A stretch of 20,083 nt of DNA, from assembly GCA_902475375.1 (NCBI GenBank), contig CABRZC010000031.1:1-20083 (forward strand). Reading direction: 5' to 3'. This DNA comes from an uncultured Collinsella sp. GTDB taxonomy: Bacteria > Actinomycetota > Coriobacteriia > Coriobacteriales > Coriobacteriaceae. The translations under genes were made by a program, and so were the position numbers. Shown here one piece after another: positions 14,362-20,083 of this stretch; position 1 is the stretch's first letter; every line of letters starts with the position of its first letter. The notes under the pieces were generated by a model. That model did no database searches and was not told where the DNA came from. It saw nothing but the letters and a program-made list of their open reading frames with translations.

Positions 14362-14859
14362 TCACGAAAAGCGATGTTTGAGCGCTTCGACCACGTTGGG
14401 CGGCACAAACGTCGACACGTCGCTGCCAAGCGACGCGATCTGGCGCACCACCGAACTCGAGATATAGCCGTACTGCGGAGCACTCATGACAAAGATGGAC
14501 TCCAGCTCGCTATCCAGGCGATAGTTGAGGTCGGCCTGCTGCAACTCGTACTCAAAGTCGGTCATGGCACGCAGGCCCTTAACGACGGCACCTGCCCCCT
14601 GTTCACGTGCAAAGTCGACCAGCAGACCGGTGAAAGGCAGTACCTCGATGCCGTCCAAATCGCCGAGGGCCTCGCGGGCCAGCGCCACGCGCTCGTCGAG
14701 CATAAAGGTGGTGCCCACGCCGTTTTTACCCTGTGATTCGGCCACGGCGACAATCACGCTGGGAAAGATGCGGCGGGCTCTGCGAATCACGTCAATGTGG
14801 CCAAAGGTGATGGGATCGAAGGTGCCCGGGACGATTACGCGGTTGATGGTGTCATTCAT
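14362..14859 (-). CDS. coaD: Phosphopantetheine adenylyltransferase
   Basis: Fourth step of CoA synthesis: ATP plus 4'-phosphopantetheine gives dephospho-CoA. 165 aa. Seen: PGTFDPITFGHIDVI at 11-25 with the nucleotidyltransferase TxGH motif (18-21), KGLRAMTDFEYELQ at 94-107, and ISSSVVRQIASLG at 133-145 (the ISSTxxR motif). An open frame extends upstream to 15111, but ATG 14859 has GGAGG six nt upstream and matches the family start. It overlaps the rsmD end by 8 nt, a conserved pair. The product feeds the phosphopantetheine arm of the ACP encoded downstream. Confidence 0.96.
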   Translation of the reverse strand: MNDTINRVIVPGTFDPITFGHIDVIRRARRIFPSVIVAVAESQGKNGVGTTFMLDERVALAREALGDLDGIEVLPFTGLLVDFAREQGAGAVVKGLRAMTDFEYELQQADLNYRLDSELESIFVMSAPQYGYISSSVVRQIASLGSDVSTFVPPNVVEALKHRFS

Positions 14860-15496
14860 GGGTGTCCTCCGAAGGCACATCCTCGTCATTTTCGTTCTCG
14901 TCAGCATGGTCGTTCTCGTCCTCGACCACCCAGCGCAGCAAGTCAACCGAGGTAATGCCGTAGCGCTTCTCTCGCACGGTCTTAAAACAAGCCGGATGAG
15001 CACCTGCATCGGCTGCGGCATGCTCAAAAAGGGCAAAGGCCCCGGGCGCCAGCAGTCCCTGCTGGGAAAGATTTTGCAGCAGCTCCTCGACCGGCTCGGC
15101 GCCAAAGGCATAGGGCGGGTCGAGCAAGATCAGGTCAAAGGGACCACCCGGCACACGGCCGCGCGAGGCGCTCGCCAGCACATCGCCGGTAACGACACGC
15201 CAACGCGAGCGGTCGCGGCACAGCGACTCGATATTCTTGGTGATCAGACGGGCGGCATTGCGATCGATCTCGAACGTGGTGAGCGAGCGGGCGCCACGCG
15301 AGAGCATCTCGATTCCCAGGGCGCCGGAGCCGCCAAAGGCGTCCAGCACGCGGACCTCGTCCAGATCGAAGTCGAACGCCGACATGACCATGGACGCGCA
15401 TGCCTCGCGCACGCGATCGGTCGTGGGACGGGTGACATCGCGCCCACGCGGCTCTTCGATCTTGCGGCCGCGCCATTCACCGCCGATGATTCTCAT
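14852..15496 (-). CDS. rsmD: 16S rRNA (guanine966-N2)-methyltransferase
   Basis: SAM-dependent N2-methylation of G966 in 16S rRNA. 214 aa. Seen: MRIIGGEWRGRKI, RPTTDRVREA (23-32), the SAM-binding loop LDAFGGSGALGIE (51-63), and catalytic DPPY (126-129). The C-terminus adds about 20 mostly acidic residues (EDENDHADENENDED), beyond the usual fold. ATG 15496 overlaps the recG stop (ATGA) and has AAGGAGG 10 nt upstream; its 3' end overlaps coaD by 8 nt. The rsmD-coaD pair is widely conserved. Confidence 0.95.
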   Translation of the reverse strand: MRIIGGEWRGRKIEEPRGRDVTRPTTDRVREACASMVMSAFDFDLDEVRVLDAFGGSGALGIEMLSRGARSLTTFEIDRNAARLITKNIESLCRDRSRWRVVTGDVLASASRGRVPGGPFDLILLDPPYAFGAEPVEELLQNLSQQGLLAPGAFALFEHAAADAGAHPACFKTVREKRYGITSVDLLRWVVEDENDHADENENDEDVPSEDTHE

Positions 15497-17670
15497 CCTC
15501 CGCTGACCTCCTTAAAGATATGTCGATAACGCATGGCGACCGCGTCGCGCAAGGGGCGCGTCGCCACGGAGTCAAGGTTGCAAGCATACCGCAAGAGCTC
15601 GACCGCGTCCAAATGGGCCCATTCGATAAGATCCTCGTCGGCGTCCAGGTCCACAAAGCGCAGGGTCACGCCGCCGTGCTGGCGATAGCCCAGGATCTCG
15701 CCCTCGTGGCGCAGGCGCAGGTCCATCTGGGCGAGCGCAAAGCCGTCAGAGGTCTTTTCGAGCGACTGGAGACGGTCTTGTGCCGCCGACGCGCCACCGT
15801 TGCCCTTGGAGTGCGTCATGACCAGGCAAGTGCCCGACACGCTGCCGCGGCCCACGCGACCGCGCAGTTGGTGCAGGGCCGCCAAGCCAAAGCGCTCACC
15901 GTTCTCGATGACCATGACGGTGGCGTTGGGCACGTCGACGCCTACCTCGACCACCGTGGTCGAGACGAGCACATCGATCTCGCCGTGCTTGAAGGCATCG
16001 ATCACGCGGTCCTTCTCCCCCGCCGGCATGCGGCCGTGAAGGCGCTCAATGGTAAGTCCCGGCAGGGCCAGACGCAGTCGTTCGAGCTCGGTTGCCGTAT
16101 CGTGCAGCGGTACAGGCACGGTCACGCGGCCCTCGTCGTCGCGGGCGATACCGGGTACGTCTTCCAGCTCATCGGTCGAGTCACTCGGCTCCACAAGCGG
16201 GCAGATCACGTAAGCCTGCTGGCCCTTTTCGTGAGCCTCGCGAATTGCGCCGTAGGCAAGGTCGCGGCTCGACTCGGTAAGCACGCGCGTCGTAACGCCC
16301 GCCCCCGGAACAGGCCGATGGCGGATGATGCTCGTGTCCAGGTCGCCGTAGACCGAGAGCGCCAACGTGCGTGGGATCGGCGTGGCCGTCATAACGAGCA
16401 GGTCGGCACCCGGCCCCTTGGCACGCAGGGCATTGCGCTGGCCCACACCGAAGCGGTGCTGCTCGTCGATGACGACAAGCGACAGGTGCTTAAACGCCAC
16501 GTCATCCGAAAGGACTGCGTGGGTTCCAAAGAGCACGTCGAGCTCGCCCGATTCCAACTGCGCATGGATCCGCTCGCGCTCGGCCGCCGGCGTGGCACCC
16601 GTCAGGAGCGCCCAGGACATACCAGCCTGCGAGAGCAAGGGGCCGGTCTTATCGGCATATTGGCGCGCCAGCACGCCCGTTGGCGCCATAACGCAGGACT
16701 GGGTGCCCGAATCGGCCGCGACAGCCAGCGCGCAGGCGGCGACGGCCGTCTTGCCGGTACCGACGTCGCCCAGAAGCAGGCGGTTCATCACGCGCCCGCC
16801 ATCACACATATCGTGCAGGATGTCTTGGAACGCGCCCTCCTGCTCGTCGCTCAGCGAAAACGGCAGGGCTTCCCTGAGCGCCGCCAGGTGCTCGCCCGCG
16901 GTATGGGCGTAGGGAGCGACTTCGACCAAGCCGCCGTCGTTGCGCAGGCGCAGCGCCAGCTGCAGGTAGAGGCACTCCTCATAGGCAAGCCGTGCGCGCG
17001 CGATATCGCGCTCGGCCATGCTCGAGGGAAAGTGAATTGAGCGCAGCGCGCGGGCATTGCTCATCAGGCGGCGCTTGGCGCGTAAGCGGGCGGGAATCGG
17101 GTCGAAGGGATTGCCGATGACCTCGAGCGCGCCGCTTACGATGCGGCGCATCCATGCCTGGCTCACGCCATCGCTCACGTAATGGACCGGCAGGATAGTA
17201 CCCGCGGCACGTCCTTCCTCGAGCTTTTCGAAATGCGGAGAGGCCATCTGCTTAAAGCCGTAGGCAAACTCGACCTTACCCATCACGGCCAGGCGGTCGC
17301 CCTGCTTAAATTGCTGGGCAATCCAGGGCTGACGGAAAAAGGCGACTTGCAGCACGCCCGTCTCGTCCACCAGCGAGACCTCGGTCACCTGCATACGCGG
17401 GCGGGGCTGCTTTTGAACGATACGATCGACCGTGGCGACAATCGTGCACACGGTACCGATGGGAGCCATCTCGATGGACCAAGAGCGCGTAAAGTCAAGA
17501 TATCGATGAGGGATATGGAGAAGGAGGTCCCCCACCGTCCGAATTCCCAGACGGCGAAGGGCCTCCTCACGTTTACCCGAAACATATTTGAGTCGCGCGA
17601 TATCCTCGTCGAGCGCATTGTTCTGGGCAAAGCGCTCCGAGACGCGCGGCACGGAGCACAGCTCGGACAT
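15493..17670 (-). CDS. recG: ATP-dependent DNA helicase RecG
   Basis: Branch-migrating helicase that remodels stalled forks and Holliday junctions. 725 aa. N-terminal helical region, then wedge/OB domain about 55-155 (DLLLHIPHRYLDF, TGVLQVAFFRQPWIAQQF). Helicase motifs: Walker A GDVGTGKT (301-308), DEQH box (402-405, as is typical of RecG), TATPIPRT (428-435), and QLRGRVGRG (601-609), followed by the TRG-type region SDGFALAQMDLRLRHEGEILGYRQHG. ATG 17670 lies 10 nt after the FakA-like stop; the ribosome binding site is weak, so coupling to the upstream gene is likely. An acidic insert (about 494-515) between the helicase lobes looks lineage-specific. Confidence 0.96.
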   Translation of the reverse strand: MSELCSVPRVSERFAQNNALDEDIARLKYVSGKREEALRRLGIRTVGDLLLHIPHRYLDFTRSWSIEMAPIGTVCTIVATVDRIVQKQPRPRMQVTEVSLVDETGVLQVAFFRQPWIAQQFKQGDRLAVMGKVEFAYGFKQMASPHFEKLEEGRAAGTILPVHYVSDGVSQAWMRRIVSGALEVIGNPFDPIPARLRAKRRLMSNARALRSIHFPSSMAERDIARARLAYEECLYLQLALRLRNDGGLVEVAPYAHTAGEHLAALREALPFSLSDEQEGAFQDILHDMCDGGRVMNRLLLGDVGTGKTAVAACALAVAADSGTQSCVMAPTGVLARQYADKTGPLLSQAGMSWALLTGATPAAERERIHAQLESGELDVLFGTHAVLSDDVAFKHLSLVVIDEQHRFGVGQRNALRAKGPGADLLVMTATPIPRTLALSVYGDLDTSIIRHRPVPGAGVTTRVLTESSRDLAYGAIREAHEKGQQAYVICPLVEPSDSTDELEDVPGIARDDEGRVTVPVPLHDTATELERLRLALPGLTIERLHGRMPAGEKDRVIDAFKHGEIDVLVSTTVVEVGVDVPNATVMVIENGERFGLAALHQLRGRVGRGSVSGTCLVMTHSKGNGGASAAQDRLQSLEKTSDGFALAQMDLRLRHEGEILGYRQHGGVTLRFVDLDADEDLIEWAHLDAVELLRYACNLDSVATRPLRDAVAMRYRHIFKEVSGG

Positions 17671-17680
17671 GGGCAGATGC

Positions 17681-19342
17681 CTACTCGATCGAGAAGATCA
17701 CGGGATAGAGCGGCTGCTCGCCACGATGGGCATCGATCTCCAGGTCGGGCTGAGCCTCCTCGATGGCGTCGACGATCTCCTGGAAGGCCTCGTCGGACAG
17801 CTCCTCACCGGCCAGAATCGTCAGCGCGTCGCCCTCCTCTTCCTCCTGCATGCGGTTGATGCAGTCGAGCGTGACCTGCTTCACATCGGAGCCGACCACG
17901 TCGATGGAGCCGGCAATGATACCCATGACATCACCGGAGTGAATCGGAGAGCCGTCAGAGGCGCTGGAATCGCGCACGGCACGGGTGACCTCGCCATCGC
18001 GAACCTCACTAATGGCGTCGACCATGGCGGCAACGGCGTCCTCGAGCTCGGAATCGGGCAGGACCGCGAACAGCGCGGAGAACGCCTGCGGGACAGTCTT
18101 GGTGGGAACGACGGCGACCTTCTTGTCGGTGCAGGCAGAAGCGGCAGCCTCAGCAGCCATGCGGATGTTGCCGTTATTGGGCAGGATGATGACCGAGGTC
18201 GCGTTGACCTGGTCCACCGCGCCCAGCAGGTCGGCAGTCGAGGGGTTCATGGTCTGGCCACCCGAGACGATCACGTCAACGCCGAGGGACTTGAGGATGT
18301 CGGCCTCGCCCGAACCGGCGGCAACGGCGACAAAGCCCAAGGCCTTAGCGGGCTCGGCGGCCTTCTCCTGGTCCTCATGAATCTTGGCGGTACGGTCGTG
18401 GGCCTCCATCTCCATGTTGTGGATAAAGACCTCGTAGATCTGACCAAGCTGCAGCATGTGCTCGAGCACCAAGTTGGGGGTGTTGGAGTGCACGTGAATC
18501 TTGTAGTCGGGGTAGGCACCCACGAGCAGCTCGCAGTCGCCCATGGAACCCAGGAACTTAAGGCACTCGTCCTCGTCAAACGGGGCATCGGCCTTAAAGA
18601 GGAACTCGTTGCAGTAGCGGAACTCCGAGCCCTCCCAGTCGTCGTTGGCCTCGATCTCAACGCGACCAAGGGCCGCGTCACGGGCAGAGCCGGCTGAATC
18701 AAACGTGGCGGAGAAATCCTCGACAACGGTGCCGCGGCCAAGCGCGGCGGCAACAAAGTTCTCCAGGAAGATGGCAAAGCCAAAGGCGCCGGAGTCGACC
18801 ACGCCGTTCTCCTTCAGAACGGGCAGCAGATCGGGCGTGCGGGCGACGGACTGGTAGGCCTCGACGACGATGGCATCGAGCGCGTCCTCGGCCGAGAACT
18901 TCTTCTTTTCGCACTCGTCAGCCTTGGTCGAGACATCACGCAGCACCGTGAGGATCGTGCCCTCGATGGGCTTACGGACGGCCTGGAAGGCGACCTTGAC
19001 GGCGCGACGGAACGCGAAGGCGATGTTGGCGGACGTGATGGGCTCATCGGCAGAAACGAGACCCTCGGCAACACCGCGCAGGATCTGCGAGGTGATAACG
19101 CCGGAGTTGCCGCGGGCACCCATCAGGGAGCCGTGTGTAATGGCGCCGGCGATGGCCTCCATGTCGGCATCGGCAGGAAGGGCGGAAAGCTCCTTGGTCA
19201 CCGAGGCGAGCGTGAGCGACATGTTGGTGCCGGTATCGCCGTCGGGTACGGGAAAGACGTTGAGCTTGTTGATCTCCTCGGCCTTGTCGGAAACGGCAGC
19301 CGCAGCGATCGGAAAACAGGTGCGAATGGTCTTTGCAATCAT
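17681..19342 (-). CDS. DhaL/DAK2-domain protein, FakA/YloV-type fatty-acid kinase subunit
   Basis: 553 aa. The N-terminal DhaL-type ATP-binding domain shows NVFPVPDGDTGTNMS (28-42) with the metal-binding Asp residues, and GARGNSGVITSQILRG (75-90), followed by NGVVDSGAFGFAIFLE. Middle and C-terminal domains (HVHSNTPNLVLEHM, VAVAAGSGEADILKSLGVDVIVSGGQTMNPST, ILPNNGNIRMAAEAA) match FakA of Firmicutes. That protein works with a DegV-like FakB to phosphorylate exogenous fatty acids for entry into phospholipids. No fakB gene lies in the window. ATG 19342 has GGAG about 12 nt upstream. It follows asp23, the usual partner, and precedes recG. The biochemical role is by family analogy. Confidence 0.9.
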   Translation of the reverse strand: MIAKTIRTCFPIAAAAVSDKAEEINKLNVFPVPDGDTGTNMSLTLASVTKELSALPADADMEAIAGAITHGSLMGARGNSGVITSQILRGVAEGLVSADEPITSANIAFAFRRAVKVAFQAVRKPIEGTILTVLRDVSTKADECEKKKFSAEDALDAIVVEAYQSVARTPDLLPVLKENGVVDSGAFGFAIFLENFVAAALGRGTVVEDFSATFDSAGSARDAALGRVEIEANDDWEGSEFRYCNEFLFKADAPFDEDECLKFLGSMGDCELLVGAYPDYKIHVHSNTPNLVLEHMLQLGQIYEVFIHNMEMEAHDRTAKIHEDQEKAAEPAKALGFVAVAAGSGEADILKSLGVDVIVSGGQTMNPSTADLLGAVDQVNATSVIILPNNGNIRMAAEAAASACTDKKVAVVPTKTVPQAFSALFAVLPDSELEDAVAAMVDAISEVRDGEVTRAVRDSSASDGSPIHSGDVMGIIAGSIDVVGSDVKQVTLDCINRMQEEEEGDALTILAGEELSDEAFQEIVDAIEEAQPDLEIDAHRGEQPLYPVIFSIE

Positions 19343-19369
19343 GGGTATTTGAATCTCCGTTTTCGGATG

Positions 19370-19726
19370 CTAGTTCAGACGGCTCTTGAGCGCGTCGATG
19401 TGAATGCCAATCTTAAGGCTGGCGGGATCGATCTGGGCGATTTCCTGCAGGGTGAAGGCAACGGAGCTCGAAAGATTGTGGCAGACGGACTTCATATTGA
19501 CGCCGTTCTCGAGCACGACGTGAAGATCGACCGCAAGGCCGTTCTCGTCGGCGGAGACAAGCACGCCCTTGCGGAGGCGCTGGCCGGCAAGCAGGCGCAC
19601 GCTCTCGGCGCCCTGGAGCTGTTCGGCCATACCGACGACGCCGTAGCACGTCATCGCGGCATAACCGGCAATATCGGCAATAACGTCGTTCGAGACGCTC
19701 AGGCTGCCGTTAATGGTCTCAGACAC
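19370..19726 (-). CDS. Asp23/Gls24-family (YloU) envelope-stress-type protein
   Basis: 118 aa, DUF322/Asp23 family. The sequence SLSVSNDVIADIAGYAAMTC (8-27), GVVGMAEQ, GVLVSADENGLAVDLHVVLE and a C-terminal VAFTLQEIAQIDPASLKIGI fit the short family member found next to the FakA gene in Gram-positives. Members are cytoplasmic, sometimes membrane-tethered, proteins linked to cell-envelope homeostasis; the molecular role is unclear. I chose GTG 19726 since AAGGAG is 6 nt upstream and the product begins MSETINGSLSVSND. A longer open frame to 19900 reads through the leader and terminator region and is not credible. rpmB, often found upstream of this gene, is absent; tRNA-Asn genes stand there. Confidence 0.88.
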   Translation of the reverse strand: MSETINGSLSVSNDVIADIAGYAAMTCYGVVGMAEQLQGAESVRLLAGQRLRKGVLVSADENGLAVDLHVVLENGVNMKSVCHNLSSSVAFTLQEIAQIDPASLKIGIHIDALKSRLN

Positions 19727-19741
19727 AAGAATCTCCTTATC

Positions 19742-19788
19742 TGGTGCTCGCGGCACCATCTCGTGGGAGCAATCATTGCAATATTCTA
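19742..19788 (-). promoter_or_regulatory. Candidate asp23 operon promoter and leader hairpin
   Basis: On the minus strand a -10-like TAGAAT (19783-19788) lies about 57 nt before the asp23 start. No good -35 is seen. The leader then contains a hairpin, TGGTGC and GCACCA arms around five bases (19742-19758), just upstream of the ribosome binding site. Since a strong terminator separates the tRNA genes from asp23, a promoter must exist in this 158-nt gap; the exact choice is tentative. Confidence 0.35.
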
Positions 19789-19884
19789 CAACGACCGCGC
19801 CATGTTGATGTGGTGGGTCGCGGGAATACATCCTCGACACGAAATGTTGATACGGTAACGTTCGCGCCAGGCGATCGCGGCATG

Positions 19885-19914
19885 AAAAAACCCGCCGCAT
19901 AAGCGACGGGTTTT
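19885..19914 (-). terminator. Intrinsic terminator after the tRNA-Asn genes
   Basis: AAAACCCGCCGC (19887-19898) and GCGACGGGTTTT (19903-19914) form a 12-bp stem with one mismatch around a four-base loop. On the minus strand the stem is followed by six T's (19885-19890). It lies 6 nt beyond the tRNA 3' end and should separate the tRNA unit from asp23. Confidence 0.9.
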
Positions 19915-19920
19915 ACAACC

Positions 19921-19995
19921 TGGCTCCCCGGGTAGGACTCGAACCTACAACAGCGCGGTTAACAGCCGCGTGCTCTACCATTGAGCTACCGAGGA
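19921..19995 (-). tRNA. tRNA-Asn (anticodon GTT)
   Basis: 75 nt with encoded CCA. Acceptor stem TCCTCGG/CCGGGGA (one G-U pair), D arm GCTC...GAGC, anticodon stem CGCGG/CCGCG with loop CTGTTAA (anticodon GTT, asparagine), T arm GTAGG-TTCGAGT-CCTAC, discriminator base G. All standard tRNA features are present. Confidence 0.97.
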
Positions 19996-20002
19996 ATTTA
20001 AA

Positions 20003-20020
20003 AGCCCAGCAGAATGGGCT
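20003..20020 (-). other. Small hairpin in the spacer between the two tRNA-Asn genes
   Basis: AGCCCA (20003-20008) and TGGGCT (20015-20020) form a 6-bp stem with a six-base loop; on the minus strand it is followed by TTTAAATT. It may be a weak terminator or a processing signal in a tandem tRNA transcript. Confidence 0.4.
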
Positions 20021-20029
20021 GAGAAATTC

Positions 20030-20083
20030 TGGCTCCCCGGGTAGGACTCGAACCTACAACAGCGCGGTTAACAGCCGCGTGCT
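20030..20083 (-). tRNA. Second tRNA-Asn (anticodon GTT), 5' end beyond window
   Basis: The 3' 54 nt of a tRNA, identical base for base to the corresponding part of the neighbouring tRNA-Asn, including the GTT anticodon loop, T arm and CCA end. The 5' acceptor strand and most of the D arm lie outside the window. It is a tandem duplicate, 34 nt from the first copy. Confidence 0.92.

Noticed and set aside
14860..15111. N-terminal extension of CoaD
   Set aside because: It overlaps the rsmD coding region in another frame; the family start and ribosome binding site are at 14859.
15520..17040. 506-codon plus-strand open frame opposite recG
   Set aside because: The RecG motifs are complete on the minus strand; the antisense product has no recognisable domain.
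19921..20083. tRNA genes as an integration (att) site of a mobile element
   Set aside because: No integrase, short direct repeat of a tRNA 3' end away from the tandem copies, or foreign-looking gene was seen.
1..20083. CRISPR array, insertion sequence or phage segment
   Set aside because: No regularly spaced repeats, transposase motifs or structural phage genes were found on either strand.

Overview
The window looks like a chromosomal housekeeping segment of a high-GC, anaerobic Coriobacteriia-type actinobacterium, probably Collinsella or a close relative. This rests on the gene order, the base composition (roughly 60% GC by eye), strong AGGAGG-type ribosome binding sites with many GTG/TTG starts, and an actinobacterial-style DivIVA/SepIVA-like gene between coaD and DUF177. 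The genus is an inference; no database search was possible. Almost everything lies on the minus strand. No stretch over 300 bases lacks a gene. I saw no insertion sequence, integrase, CRISPR array, rRNA or phage gene.

Left part (1-4800). A MATE-family multidrug/cation antiporter runs off the left edge. Then come a SpoU/TrmH-family RNA 2'-O-methyltransferase and a thyA-folA pair that couples dTMP synthesis to recycling of the dihydrofolate it produces. Divergent from thyA is the only plus-strand gene: a one-piece fusion of a DUF134 DNA-binding domain, a NifX/NifB-type (dinitrogenase Fe-Mo cofactor) domain and a Cys/His-rich tail. Its promoter overlaps a perfect palindrome, and half of that palindrome is repeated 52 bp upstream. 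Inside the gene, a consensus ribosome binding site sits in front of an in-frame ATG exactly where the cofactor domain begins. This locus is the least ordinary part of the window.

Central and right part (4840-19730). One long co-directional block runs, in transcription order, asp23, DhaL/FakA-type kinase, recG, rsmD, coaD, SepIVA-like, DUF177, rpmF, plsX, acpP, rnc, smc, ftsY, ffh. Many junctions overlap by 1-8 nt or are about 10 nt apart. The block joins lipid synthesis (fatty-acid kinase, PlsX, ACP), ribosome and RNA maturation (L32, RsmD, RNase III), CoA synthesis (CoaD, which makes the precursor of the ACP prosthetic group), chromosome repair and segregation (RecG, SMC) and membrane protein targeting (Ffh, FtsY). 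It ends at a bidirectional terminator shared with the DUF134 fusion gene. Hairpins followed by U-tracts sit directly in front of plsX and acpP and may tune expression inside the operon.

Right edge (19885-20083). Two tandem tRNA-Asn(GTT) genes lie here; the second is cut by the window end and is identical to the first over the 54 visible bases. They are followed by a strong terminator that separates them from asp23.

Most of the window is ordinary conserved core genome. The points worth a second look are the DUF134-NifX fusion with its operator and internal start, the Asp-to-Asn change in the RNase III active site, the Asn before the ACP phosphopantetheine serine, and the intra-operon hairpins.
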